64,000 bases of DNA from Alcaligenaceae bacterium (GCA_947380655.1 CANCRX010000004.1:14566-78565), one strand, 5' to 3'. Shown: positions 52,932 to 61,945, counted from the first letter of the stretch. The notes: a model not told the origin generated them from the sequence alone. A program made the numbers and translations.

Positions 52932-53726
52932 ATGAGTTTTAACAATACATACGCAGATCTCTCCTTGGCAGCCAATGGTGTTGGCACATTGACTATTCAA
53001 AATGCCGGCAAACTAAACATCCTTGGTACACCTGTAATCGAAGGCTTGTTGGCAGCACTTGAGTATGTCGCAGCGACTCCGGAAGTTCGAGTATTGATTA
53101 TGCGCGGACAAGGTGACAAAGCGTTTGTTGCTGGTGCAGACATTAAAGAAATGTCTGCATTAGATCAGCACAGTGCGATGATCTTTATCGATAAATTACG
53201 CCACCTATGCGATGCTGTACGATTTTTGCCGATACCCGTTATAGCGAGAGTTCCAGGTTGGACACTTGGGGGCGGGCTAGAGTTTGCCTTGGCTTGCGAT
53301 ATGCGTATCGCCTCGGTTGATGCGCGTTTAGGTATGCCCGAAGTTCAAGTCGGTATTCCTTCTATTATCCATGCCGCATTGATGCCGCGCTTGATTGGCA
53401 AGGCTCGTACGTCCTGGATGTTGCTCACGGGTGAGGTCATTGATGCTACACAAGGGTTGAATTGGGGCTTGCTAGATAAAGTTGTTCAGGCCGGGCAGTT
53501 AGATGCAGAAATTTCGCGTGTTGCAGACTCACTTGCTGGTTTTGGTAGCCAAGTGCTCGCGCAGCAAAAACGCTTGTTACGAGAGTGGGAGGACGAACCA
53601 CTAGACACCTCGATTCGCAACGGTGTAAGAGAGTTTGCCTCTGCATTCAACACCGGTGAGCCACAACGCTATATGGGTAAATTTCTGGAACAGAAAGCTC
53701 ACCGTTCAGTAAAAAAATCTGACTAA
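52932..53726 (+). CDS. Enoyl-CoA hydratase/isomerase (crotonase) family protein
   Basis: This 264-residue enzyme has the oxyanion loop FVAGADIKEM, the GGGLEFALACDMRIAS segment with the first catalytic Glu, and GMPEVQVGIPS with the second. Both acids of classical hydratases are retained. It probably hydrates or cleaves the CoA ester formed by the upstream transferase. The 3' end overlaps the convergent YecA-like gene by 4 bp. Confidence 0.91.
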   Translation: MSFNNTYADLSLAANGVGTLTIQNAGKLNILGTPVIEGLLAALEYVAATPEVRVLIMRGQGDKAFVAGADIKEMSALDQHSAMIFIDKLRHLCDAVRFLPIPVIARVPGWTLGGGLEFALACDMRIASVDARLGMPEVQVGIPSIIHAALMPRLIGKARTSWMLLTGEVIDATQGLNWGLLDKVVQAGQLDAEISRVADSLAGFGSQVLAQQKRLLREWEDEPLDTSIRNGVREFASAFNTGEPQRYMGKFLEQKAHRSVKKSD

Positions 53727-54310
53727 GCGCAAAGCATAATCAAATTATTGATTTCAGCCTCTGCCATATCATGCATTTTTATACTGTTTTGAATCAGAGC
53801 ATCGAGATCTGAGGTACTCAATGAGTTCTGGGGATTCATATTAATGATCTCCAGATACATCGCGATCAGTTCCTCGAGCACATTGATGCTTTCAGCGGCA
53901 TCGGGATCAAGGTCGAAATCTTCCTGATCCTGAAAAAAACCATCCATAAAGGCATCAAGCTCCTCGCCACGGGTGCGGGCTTGTGTGATTAGCTCACCAA
54001 TAGATGTCGGTACGCTGATAGGAGTCAATGCAAAAGGATTGTCCTGATCAGTGTGGGCGGCGAGCGCATCCCACAGACGCGTCAGAAAAGTATCCTGAAG
54101 CTCTTTAATCGCAGCATCGGAATCGAGCTCAGGGAATTCTCCGTCCCAGAGCGCATGCAACTCAAAAGCAGGATCCACAACGAAGGGGCTGGCAATTGCA
54201 CCCATGAATGCCGCTCTCACTTCATGGAGTTTGTAAGGGCAATCATATTTGGTGAGTAAGCGTTCGACGTCTTGATTGAGCACGATTTTGGAATCCGAAG
54301 AGGTAGGCAT
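53723..54310 (-). CDS. UPF0149 (YecA/YgfB-like) family protein
   Basis: This 195-residue acidic protein fits the UPF0149 layout: EVRAAFMGAIASPF near the start matches the family LHGFLTAI-type motif, followed by ARTRGEELDAFMDGF and an acidic helical end. No C-terminal SEC-C metal motif is present. I start it at the ATG ending at 54310 (MPTSSDSK); an upstream GTG at 54331 would overlap the divergent gene. The family's function is unknown. Only 14 bp separate the two divergent start codons. Confidence 0.75.
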   Translation of the reverse strand: MPTSSDSKIVLNQDVERLLTKYDCPYKLHEVRAAFMGAIASPFVVDPAFELHALWDGEFPELDSDAAIKELQDTFLTRLWDALAAHTDQDNPFALTPISVPTSIGELITQARTRGEELDAFMDGFFQDQEDFDLDPDAAESINVLEELIAMYLEIINMNPQNSLSTSDLDALIQNSIKMHDMAEAEINNLIMLCA

Positions 54311-54324
54311 ATGATGCAGAGTAT

Positions 54325-54744
54325 ATGACACCCTTACAGAAACTCACTCTGTTTTACGATGCCGCCTGCCCTCTTTGCCGGGCCGAGATTGAATTTCTCT
54401 CCCGTCGCAATCAACAGGGGTTGCTTGCGTTTGTTGATATCAATTCTGAAGACTATCGACCAGATAGTGTTGGAGTCTCGTGTGAGCAAGCATTGGCTGC
54501 GATGTATGGCCAATATGCTGATGGAAAGTTAATCAGTGGAGTCGAGGTGTTTTCAGCCGCCTATGCGCGGGCAAACCTCAAAGTTCTAGCCTGGATATTT
54601 TCGCTTAAATTGCTACGCCCGATCCTGAATGCCAGTTATCGTTTCTTTGCAAAAAATCGACATGCCATTTCAAAAATATGCGGCCCTATCGCTTTATGGT
54701 TAGTTGAGTCAAAGAGAAAAAATAAATATATTGCACGAAAATAA
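54325..54744 (+). CDS. DCC-family thiol-disulfide oxidoreductase (DUF393)
   Basis: This 139-residue protein starts TLFYDAACPLCRAEIEFL, the DxxCxxC motif of the DCC family, with a thioredoxin-like fold and a C-terminal hydrophobic helix (WIFSLKLLRPILNASYRFF). These proteins are thought to handle thiols, but substrates are unknown. No clear ribosome site precedes its ATG, and it is only 14 bp from the divergent gene. Confidence 0.87.
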   Translation: MTPLQKLTLFYDAACPLCRAEIEFLSRRNQQGLLAFVDINSEDYRPDSVGVSCEQALAAMYGQYADGKLISGVEVFSAAYARANLKVLAWIFSLKLLRPILNASYRFFAKNRHAISKICGPIALWLVESKRKNKYIARK

Positions 54745-54766
54745 TTCTGATACATACCTACAGGTT

Positions 54767-55642
54767 TTAAATCGGCTGATCAAGTGTAGAGGCTGAGTCT
54801 TGAAGTGTCATGCGACGCATATCACGCTGATACTTTTTATCATTAAAAGGTCGTGCCCGATGCATCGTGCATCGATTATCCCAAAGCACGAGATCGTTGA
54901 CTTTCCACTTATGCGAATAGGTGAATTCCTTTTGGGTTGCATGCTCAATGAGTTCTCTAATCAGCACCATACCTTCAGGCCGTGGAAGACCATGAACTAC
55001 GCCGATATGAGAAGATAAAAAAAGGCACTTGCGCTTTGACCCTGGGTGACGTCTAACCAACCTCTGGGGCTGAGGTGCAAAAGCCTGGATCTCCTTTTCA
55101 GTAAACGCATCAAAACCTAAGAGTGCCCGAGAATAAATTAGGGAGTGATCACATACATACGGCTCAATTTGACGCTTGATGTCGTCCGAGAGTTGATCCC
55201 ACGCTTTGCGCATATCAGCAAATTGTGTATCACCACCATCAGGCGGAATCACACGGCCGTGTAGCATTGAATACAGAGCGGGTGTTGACTTAAAACTACT
55301 ATCAGAGTGCCAGAGCAGGTTGCCGAGATTAAACATCCGGCGTCGATCGTCAGCAGCGAGAATAGAACCGTCGACATCAAGATTAGAAATATCAATCATC
55401 TGACTATGCGATAGTCTTTGCTTCTCAACAGAGACAACAGCAGCTTCTTTTTCTAAAGGTCCCAAGGACTCAGCGAAAGCGACGTGCTGAGCATCACTAA
55501 GAGGTTGATCAGGGAAAACAATCACTGCAAAATCATCAATGACTTTGATTAAACGAGTGATTTGATCCGCGCTAAGCGGGGCACAAAGGTTGATACCCGA
55601 GACCTTCGCTCCAAATCCGGGTGTCAAAGGTTTAACAATCAT
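54767..55642 (-). CDS. TauD/TfdA-family 2-oxoglutarate dioxygenase
   Basis: This 291-residue Fe(II)/2-oxoglutarate enzyme is closest in appearance to TfdA-type ether-cleaving dioxygenases. LLWHSDSSFK carries the iron-binding His-x-Asp and CTMHRARPF the distal His; YQRDMRRMTL carries the 2-oxoglutarate-binding Arg. HGRVIPPDGGDTQFADMR is typical of the subgroup. It is the last gene of a six-gene operon with a sugar ABC transporter and a uronate-dehydrogenase-like enzyme. Substrate is inferred to be an ether or sulfonate/hydroxylated carbohydrate acid; unproven. Confidence 0.88.
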   Translation of the reverse strand: MIVKPLTPGFGAKVSGINLCAPLSADQITRLIKVIDDFAVIVFPDQPLSDAQHVAFAESLGPLEKEAAVVSVEKQRLSHSQMIDISNLDVDGSILAADDRRRMFNLGNLLWHSDSSFKSTPALYSMLHGRVIPPDGGDTQFADMRKAWDQLSDDIKRQIEPYVCDHSLIYSRALLGFDAFTEKEIQAFAPQPQRLVRRHPGSKRKCLFLSSHIGVVHGLPRPEGMVLIRELIEHATQKEFTYSHKWKVNDLVLWDNRCTMHRARPFNDKKYQRDMRRMTLQDSASTLDQPI

Positions 55643-55651
55643 CGGGCTTCC

Positions 55652-56461
55652 TTAGTCGATTTTATCGATGTCGCCAGTAAACTCTAGACCGCAAAACATG
55701 GCGCCATGAAAATGTTCCGACACTGAATCTTCTTTAGTGTTTAGCGCGAGCACTTCTTCAAGATAGTCTTCAGCGTTATCTTGTGGCCTGTAGCCCATAT
55801 GAGAAACATTGCTGTTGTCCCAGCGATTACGCAGATTATTTGAAACTCCATAAAGCACTTCAAAATGAAATCCCTTATGGTCAACGCAACACTGGATAAG
55901 ATGCACCATATCCCGATGACTGATCCATGTGTTTAACTGTCGGAAATCTTCAGGCTTATTCACAAGTCGAAACGAACCAATACGCAGGCACGCGACTTGC
56001 AGCCCATGTTTGTCGGCATACAGTCTACCGACGGCTTCACCAAATACTTTTGATACGCCATAGCGACTGTCCGGACGAGGCTCGACCGTATTATCGATAA
56101 ATTTTTGGCGACGGTGATAGCCAATGGCATGATTGGAGCTGGCGAAAATAAAACGTTTCACTCCCATTCGAGACGCGGTGTCGTAAGCGTTATAGCAACC
56201 TTCTATATTGGCTGGAAGAATTTTTTCCCACGTATCTTCTACGGGTACTCCCGCCAGATGAATGACGCAGTCAATCCCCTTCATCGCTTGCTCCAGTGCA
56301 GGGATATCACGCAAATCGCATTGAACAATTTCTTCGCCTTTCCCAGCGCTTGTTTGAGGTGCGATATCCAGACAGCGCAACAGTTCGTACTGGCCTGCCA
56401 ACCCCGCTCGGACAACTCGTCCGATACCACCCGCTGCACCTGTTAACAAAATACGCTTCAT
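55652..56461 (-). CDS. Uronate dehydrogenase-like NAD-dependent SDR
   Basis: This 269-residue extended short-chain dehydrogenase has the NAD motif GAAGGIGRVVR, then FASSNHAIGYH and the catalytic YGVSKVFGE (Tyr-x3-Lys). STWISHRDMVHLI-type and WDNSNVSHMGYRPQDNAEDY segments match my recollection of Agrobacterium Udh over most of the length. Uronate dehydrogenases oxidise glucuronate or galacturonate to aldarolactones. It lies between the ABC ATPase (2 bp) and the dioxygenase (9 bp). Confidence 0.85.
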   Translation of the reverse strand: MKRILLTGAAGGIGRVVRAGLAGQYELLRCLDIAPQTSAGKGEEIVQCDLRDIPALEQAMKGIDCVIHLAGVPVEDTWEKILPANIEGCYNAYDTASRMGVKRFIFASSNHAIGYHRRQKFIDNTVEPRPDSRYGVSKVFGEAVGRLYADKHGLQVACLRIGSFRLVNKPEDFRQLNTWISHRDMVHLIQCCVDHKGFHFEVLYGVSNNLRNRWDNSNVSHMGYRPQDNAEDYLEEVLALNTKEDSVSEHFHGAMFCGLEFTGDIDKID

Positions 56462-56463
56462 GA

Positions 56464-57534
56464 TTAAATATCCTGTGCTTGTCCAGTATCGGTATCAAAA
56501 AAATGAATTTTTTCTGGATCAATTTTTATTGTTACTAAATCGTGCGGCTTGATTGACATGAGCGGATCAATTCGACCGACAGCAATCGAATCGCTACCGA
56601 CCCTCATTGTCGCGATCAGTTCACTCCCCAGATTTTCAATCATCTCGATACGCCCCTGTGCAGAAATTCCTGGAGCGTCCTGACTTAAAGAAATATGCTC
56701 AGGCCTGATCCCAAAGGTGAGCGTTTCTTTTCCTGCTGGAACATAATTACTACCTAGCGTAAGCCAATCAGTCCCAAATTGACTGTTACCCATTGCGCGT
56801 GCTCGTACAAAGTTCATAGCAGGCGATCCAATGAAGCTCGCGACAAACTGATTGGCAGGTTTGCTGTAGACCTCAACGGGTGTGCCTGCTTGTTGAATCA
56901 CTCCATCTTTCATCACCACGACACGATCACCGAGAGTCATCGCCTCAACCTGGTCATGGGTCACAAAGATCGAAGTGGTGTTGACACGCTCTCGCAAGCG
57001 CTTGAGCTCAATACGCATCTGTGCGCGTAATTTGGCGTCAAGATTGGATAAGGGTTCATCAAATAAAAAAACCTGCGGATTGCGCACAATGCATCGGCCA
57101 AGTGCTACACGTTGCTGCTGTCCCCCAGATAGTTGACTAGGTTTGCGATCAAGCAAAGCGTCGAGCCCCAGGATACTGGACGCATGTTTGATCGCAGATT
57201 GAATTTCAGACAGGGCGATTTTTTTATTTTTCAAGCCAAAGGCAAGATTTTCAAACACCGTCATATGTTGATAAAGCGCATAGTTTTGAAAAACCATCGC
57301 AATATCGCGCTCACGTGGGGGGAGGTCGTTGACGATACGATCGCCAATTAATATCTCCCCAGAACTAATGTCCTCAAGTCCCGCGATCATTCGCAGGCTG
57401 GTGGATTTGCCGCAGCCTGAAGGCCCCACCAGCACTACGAACTCACGATCAGCAATCTCTAGATCAATGCCTTTGACAACCGGTACAGCGCTGCCATATT
57501 GTTTGACTAATTTTCTTAGTGCCACGCTAGACAT
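56464..57534 (-). CDS. Carbohydrate ABC transporter ATPase (MalK/UgpC type)
   Basis: This 356-residue ATPase has Walker A (GPSGCGKSTS), signature LSGGQQQRVALGR, Walker B (VFLFDEPLSNLD) and H-loop (FVTHDQVEAM). The C-terminal TOBE-type regulatory domain (residues about 235-350) is present. It follows the binding-protein gene by 3 bp and energises the two permeases encoded upstream. Confidence 0.93.
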   Translation of the reverse strand: MSSVALRKLVKQYGSAVPVVKGIDLEIADREFVVLVGPSGCGKSTSLRMIAGLEDISSGEILIGDRIVNDLPPRERDIAMVFQNYALYQHMTVFENLAFGLKNKKIALSEIQSAIKHASSILGLDALLDRKPSQLSGGQQQRVALGRCIVRNPQVFLFDEPLSNLDAKLRAQMRIELKRLRERVNTTSIFVTHDQVEAMTLGDRVVVMKDGVIQQAGTPVEVYSKPANQFVASFIGSPAMNFVRARAMGNSQFGTDWLTLGSNYVPAGKETLTFGIRPEHISLSQDAPGISAQGRIEMIENLGSELIATMRVGSDSIAVGRIDPLMSIKPHDLVTIKIDPEKIHFFDTDTGQAQDI

Positions 57535-57537
57535 AAT

Positions 57538-58827
57538 TTATTCTTTCGCCGCTTTGGTTATGTTGATTGCACCTTCAGCAAGCGCTTTTTCAATACCGTC
57601 GCGCGGACCGGTAATCGCCGTGATCACTGCATCTGAATATGCTTTATGAACTGCTGGCCATTGTGCAAAATAGTAAGCACCGTGTGTACGACCCGTTACA
57701 TCGAGACTGACTTTCTGCAATTGACGCATGAAAGGATCTTGTTCTGAAATTTGAGGCCAGAGTAATTTATTTGGTGGTGGTGCACCTGTCTTCTTCCAGA
57801 GACTAATTTGACCCTCATCGTCAGACATCATTGCACCAAGCATTTCCTTGGCGAGTTGTTTTTTCTCAGGAGAGATAGATTTTGGAATTGCCCAGCCCCA
57901 GATATCGTTCCATGCAAAAGGTTCTTTACGATTTGGTCCGATCGGGAAGTAAGCAATATTAATTTTCCCTGCGACTTTAGATTTAGCCACATCGTTAAAT
58001 GTTGCCCAATACACGGAGTCACCCACAGTAAAGGCTGCATCTCCAGCCATGAAGACAGCGTTCGCTTCGTTGCGATCATAGGATGGCATGCCTTTTGGCA
58101 GGATTTTATGGACATTGAGTGCATCCCACCAGAATTCAGTCACTTGCTTCATGCACTTATCGGTCATGGCTGACTTCCAGCCAGACGCTGCAAGAGCTGC
58201 ATTGTCGCGATTAAAAATCGGGTAGAACACATCGCAGCTATTGGCCCACATTGACCAGAACCAAGAAAACCAAGTGTTGTTCATGGACATGCCACCAACA
58301 TAGCCGAATTTAACTTTCCCCTCAGCTTGCAGTTTTTTACTGATAGCAACCATTTCGTCCCATGTTTTTGGAACTTCCGCTTCGCTCATCAAATCGCTAC
58401 GATAATAAAAAACACCGAAAGTGTGACCAAGCGGTACGACCGTATTCTGACCTTTATCATTGTTGAAAATAAAGCCTTCCATGGCTGTCTTGTCAGCATT
58501 AGCAATATTTTTTACATCATCGGTTGGCTCAAGGAGGTGGGCCCACAGCTGACCCCAGTCATCGTTGTGCCAGATCACGTCATATTGATTAGAGTTTGAC
58601 GTGAGCGACGCAGTCATTTTCTCAACATAGACGCCATAACTATTTGGCACTTTAATGATCTTGACGTTATTCGCTTTGCCCCATTTTTCCATCATGGCGA
58701 TGGATGCATCCTGAATAGGATTTGGCTGATAGCCAATCCTTAACTCTCGAGGTGCTTGGGCAAAGCTACAGACGGCTTGGATCCCTAAAACGCCCGCCAC
58801 TAATAATTTCAATAAATTTTTATACAT
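57538..58827 (-). CDS. Extracellular sugar-type solute-binding protein (family 1)
   Basis: This 429-residue binding protein starts at the ATG ending at 58827 (MYKNLLKLLVAG) with GGAG upstream; an ATG 12 nt earlier is also in frame. A signal peptide (about 1-24, CSFA) precedes a family 1 domain: RIGYQPNPIQDASIAMMEKWG and YDVIWHNDDWGQLWAHLLEPTDD. It is oddly placed third, after the permeases. The ligand is probably a sugar acid or glycoside, given the neighbouring uronate-dehydrogenase-like gene. Confidence 0.9.
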   Translation of the reverse strand: MYKNLLKLLVAGVLGIQAVCSFAQAPRELRIGYQPNPIQDASIAMMEKWGKANNVKIIKVPNSYGVYVEKMTASLTSNSNQYDVIWHNDDWGQLWAHLLEPTDDVKNIANADKTAMEGFIFNNDKGQNTVVPLGHTFGVFYYRSDLMSEAEVPKTWDEMVAISKKLQAEGKVKFGYVGGMSMNNTWFSWFWSMWANSCDVFYPIFNRDNAALAASGWKSAMTDKCMKQVTEFWWDALNVHKILPKGMPSYDRNEANAVFMAGDAAFTVGDSVYWATFNDVAKSKVAGKINIAYFPIGPNRKEPFAWNDIWGWAIPKSISPEKKQLAKEMLGAMMSDDEGQISLWKKTGAPPPNKLLWPQISEQDPFMRQLQKVSLDVTGRTHGAYYFAQWPAVHKAYSDAVITAITGPRDGIEKALAEGAINITKAAKE

Positions 58828-58913
58828 TATTGTCTCCATCCTTAAGTGTGATTCGCTCCCATTTTTTCAGGCAAGGGATGCTAAAACGTGGAAATGTAAG
58901 GTAGTAAAAAGCG

Positions 58914-59726
58914 CTACATCTTTAAACCCTTCAATACATATTTTTGACCAAACAACGTTAAAACAAATGCGGGTATCAAGGCAAGCACGGCAGTCGCAGC
59001 CATCAGATTCCATTCAATGCCCATCTCGCTTACAAACTGCGCCATGACGACTGTGGCCATTGGTACACGCTCACCCGTCAGGATCAGCGCAAAAAGAAAT
59101 TCATTCCAGGTAAATAACCAGCACAACACTCCAAGAGCAGAAATAGCAGGAAGCGCTGAAGGCAGGGCAACTCTGAAAAATGCACCCCAGCGCGTGCAAC
59201 CGTCGATGAGTGCGGCGTACTCCATTGATGGATCGATCCCATCAAAAAAACCTTTCATCAACCAGGAGAAAAAACAGATATGAACGGCAATGTGCGGCAG
59301 CAATAAGCCTGCATACGTGTCGTAGACACCATATTTTTGCGTGACAAAATAAAGCGGTAATACCCAAGAGATGTAAGGGACGCAACGAAATACGTATATC
59401 AAGCCAAACCAGGAACTTGATACCCTACCCTTAAATCTTGATAGCATATAGCCACTACAGACTGTCACGAGTAAAGAGAAAAAAGTAGAGAGTGTCGCAA
59501 TCACTGCGCTGTTGATGAAAGACTCAACAACACGTTCATTTTCAAATACAACACCGAAATTCTCAAACGTAAAATTCCAGCCCCTATGGACGTAATACAT
59601 ATCCGCAGGTGGTCGAACTGAGGTCAGGATCAACCACAACACTGGAAAGGCAAAGAGAAAACAGACGAGCATCAGTGCAGCGTAAACAGGAATACCAAAG
59701 AGAAATGGTTTGTGAAACTGTCTCAT
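58914..59726 (-). CDS. Carbohydrate ABC transporter permease (MalG type)
   Basis: This 270-residue inner-membrane protein has six hydrophobic segments and the EAA loop EYAALIDGCTRWGAFFRVALPSALP, typical of the MalG half. It overlaps the preceding permease gene by 4 bp. It pairs with the MalF-type permease and the MalK-type ATPase encoded downstream. Confidence 0.93.
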   Translation of the reverse strand: MRQFHKPFLFGIPVYAALMLVCFLFAFPVLWLILTSVRPPADMYYVHRGWNFTFENFGVVFENERVVESFINSAVIATLSTFFSLLVTVCSGYMLSRFKGRVSSSWFGLIYVFRCVPYISWVLPLYFVTQKYGVYDTYAGLLLPHIAVHICFFSWLMKGFFDGIDPSMEYAALIDGCTRWGAFFRVALPSALPAISALGVLCWLFTWNEFLFALILTGERVPMATVVMAQFVSEMGIEWNLMAATAVLALIPAFVLTLFGQKYVLKGLKM

Positions 59727-60631
59727 GCTTTGGTATCTACCATTCTATTGAGCACCTTAAACAGCAGCAGTCCAAAGATCAGAATGATGGCTGCGCCAAT
59801 CATGGCTGCAGCAGAGCCACGCCCAAAGTTCAGATTCTGGAACGCAATGACATACGCATAAAGGCTGAAAATTTCCGTGCCTCTGCCTGGCCCGCCGCCC
59901 GTCAGCGTCCACACAATATCAAAGGTCCTGAAAGCATCGATTGCGCGAATCACTACGCACACAACGATGACCGGTCGCAGCATCGGCAAGGTGATATACC
60001 AAAAGGTCCGCCAGCGGCTGGTACCATCGATCTCTGCTGCCTCGAAAGGTTCTTTAGGAAAGCTTTGTAGCGCAGCAAGCAGCAGTATGGTGAACCACGG
60101 CGTCCAGAGCCAAATATCAGTGAATAAAATTACACCAAAAGCCAAGAAACGCTGCGTGAACCAGGAGATCGTCTCCAGACCTAGTCCACCAAGTACTACG
60201 TTGACAATGCCGAACTGATCATTAAACATCCAGCGCATCATGATCGCGGCGATTACGGGTGCGACCATCAATGGCATCAACAGCACCGTTTGAACAATTT
60301 TTTGACCGCTCACCTTACGATTTAAAAGGAGTGCAAGGGACAGCCCAAGGACTAGAGAGACACTGACACTACCAAACATGAAAATAAATGTGTTTGGTAA
60401 TACAGTATTTATAAAAACAGAATCCTGAAATATGGCGATGTAATGTTTGAGACCGATCCACGTCTCTTTCGGGTTGTAGAGTGCCCAGTCTCTAAAGCTA
60501 ACATTGAGGCCGATAGCGATTGGCACGATCTGGAAAAGTATTAACAGAACTGCTGCCGGTGCCATCAGCAACAACATGAAACGTTCCCGTTCTCCGAAGA
60601 TGAATTTCTTTTTTATGGGATTAGGCATCAT
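59723..60631 (-). CDS. Carbohydrate ABC transporter permease (MalF/UgpA type)
   Basis: This 302-residue inner-membrane protein has six hydrophobic segments and the EAA loop EAAEIDGTSRWRTFWYITLP. GGGPGRGTEIFSLYAYVIAF is typical of sugar permeases. It is the first gene of the operon, preceded by an AT-rich region with a CTAGGGA-TAT-TCCCTAG palindrome. Confidence 0.93.
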   Translation of the reverse strand: MMPNPIKKKFIFGERERFMLLLMAPAAVLLILFQIVPIAIGLNVSFRDWALYNPKETWIGLKHYIAIFQDSVFINTVLPNTFIFMFGSVSVSLVLGLSLALLLNRKVSGQKIVQTVLLMPLMVAPVIAAIMMRWMFNDQFGIVNVVLGGLGLETISWFTQRFLAFGVILFTDIWLWTPWFTILLLAALQSFPKEPFEAAEIDGTSRWRTFWYITLPMLRPVIVVCVVIRAIDAFRTFDIVWTLTGGGPGRGTEIFSLYAYVIAFQNLNFGRGSAAAMIGAAIILIFGLLLFKVLNRMVDTKA

Positions 60632-60729
60632 CTATACAGAATCACATCCACAATATTTATAAAAGCAGGTTAGCTTGTCATTCAATTCACAGTAAGTTGT
60701 TTGAGTAGGTGCTGTCAATTCAATTTAGT

Positions 60730-60746
60730 CTAGGGATATTCCCTAG
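60730..60746. promoter_or_regulatory. Palindrome upstream of the ABC/uronate operon
   Basis: A perfect 7-bp palindrome CTAGGGA-TAT-TCCCTAG lies 99 bp upstream of the first permease start. No T run follows, so it is not a terminator. Position suits an operator for the operon; no regulator is encoded beside it. Confidence 0.5.
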
Positions 60747-60789
60747 CTACACAATCGATATGTGAGTACAACGTAATTCTTAATTCACT

Positions 60790-61758
60790 TTACTCTGCAG
60801 CCTTAATCCCTGCGTCTTTAATAATATTGCCAAATAATTCGTAATCAGCCTTGTAGCGTTTAGTCATTTCTTCTGGAGTACTCGCAATAATGTTGTAGCC
60901 ACTTGCACGTAACTTTTTGGCGATTTCAGGGTCGGCTAACGCTTTGAGCAGTCCAGCATTTAATTTAGCGATCGTAGCGGGTGGCGTTTTACCCGGAGCA
61001 GTGAGTCCCCACCAGATCGACTGGTTCAGCTCTTTATAACCACTTTCTACAAAAGTCGGCACATCAGGCAGAACCGGTGAGCGTTCGGTTGCAACGATTG
61101 CGAGTGCGCGTACTTTGCCTGACTGGATTTGTGGCAACAGGCTTGCAACTGAGCCCGTATAGAGATCAATACGCTGACTGATCAGGTCGGTATACGCAAG
61201 CGCCCAACCGCGGTAGGGGATGTGTGTCAGATGCACTTTGCCAGTCGAGCGCCACAGGTGGCCGAGCAGGTCACCCGTGCCGCCCGCACCTGGAATGCCA
61301 AGGGTAAGCTTGCCGGGATCTTTTGCTGCTGCGGCAGCGACATCGGCCAGGGTTTTATATGGAGAGTCTGGAGCCACAACAAATACGCTTGGTGATGAGG
61401 CGACGATGCCAACAGGTGTGAAATCTTTGAACGTGTCATAGGATAATTTTTCATAGAGCCAAGGGTTCAAGACGATGTTGTCAGTCTGAGCGAGTACCAG
61501 TGTGTAGCCGTCCGGATTTGCACGTGCGGTAGAGTCCAATGCGAGGTTTCCACCTGCGCCAGGTTTGTTTTCCACGACCGTTTTCCAGCCCATTTTTTCT
61601 GTCATCCCACCTGCGACCAAACGGGCAAGTGTGTCCGTTCCACCGCCTGGCGGGAAGGGCGAGATGATTGTGATAGGTTTGGTTGGAAAGTCTTGCGCTG
61701 CGGATAAGGAGGACAGTAGGGAGAGTGCTGAGGCGAGTAGGAGAGTTTTTATTTTCAT
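60790..61758 (-). CDS. Bug-family (TctC-like) periplasmic binding protein
   Basis: This 322-residue protein has a signal peptide (about 1-21, LSAAQ) and the Bug motifs ISPFPPGGGTDTLARLVA, VENKPGAGGNLALD and HIPYRGWALAYTDLISQ. It stands upstream of the sugar ABC operon on the same strand, 158 bp away with the palindrome between, so it could be co-regulated or independent. The ligand is unknown. It is the third orphan Bug gene in this window. Confidence 0.9.
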   Translation of the reverse strand: MKIKTLLLASALSLLSSLSAAQDFPTKPITIISPFPPGGGTDTLARLVAGGMTEKMGWKTVVENKPGAGGNLALDSTARANPDGYTLVLAQTDNIVLNPWLYEKLSYDTFKDFTPVGIVASSPSVFVVAPDSPYKTLADVAAAAAKDPGKLTLGIPGAGGTGDLLGHLWRSTGKVHLTHIPYRGWALAYTDLISQRIDLYTGSVASLLPQIQSGKVRALAIVATERSPVLPDVPTFVESGYKELNQSIWWGLTAPGKTPPATIAKLNAGLLKALADPEIAKKLRASGYNIIASTPEEMTKRYKADYELFGNIIKDAGIKAAE

Positions 61759-61907
61759 TACTTTTATCCCTATAAAATTTCTTAAAATTTAGTACACGTC
61801 GAGCGTATATCGATTGTGACTAATTAGTCTAATTGAATTTATTGGGTTGTATATTCAAAATAGTTAACTTCAATTCCAATCTAAACAGATTGATCAATAC
61901 GAGGAGT

Positions 61908-61938
61908 TAACGTTTGACGTTATTAACGATAGTCGTTA
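61908..61938. promoter_or_regulatory. Tandem HigA-type operators upstream of higB
   Basis: Two 15-bp inverted repeats, TAACGT-TTG-ACGTTA (61908-61922) and TAACGA-TAG-TCGTTA (61924-61938), stand 16 bp apart and end 7 bp before the higB ATG. Consensus TAACGW-N3-WCGTTA. Type II antitoxins such as HigA bind such paired sites to repress their own operon. Confidence 0.75.
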
Positions 61939-61945
61939 TTATTTC

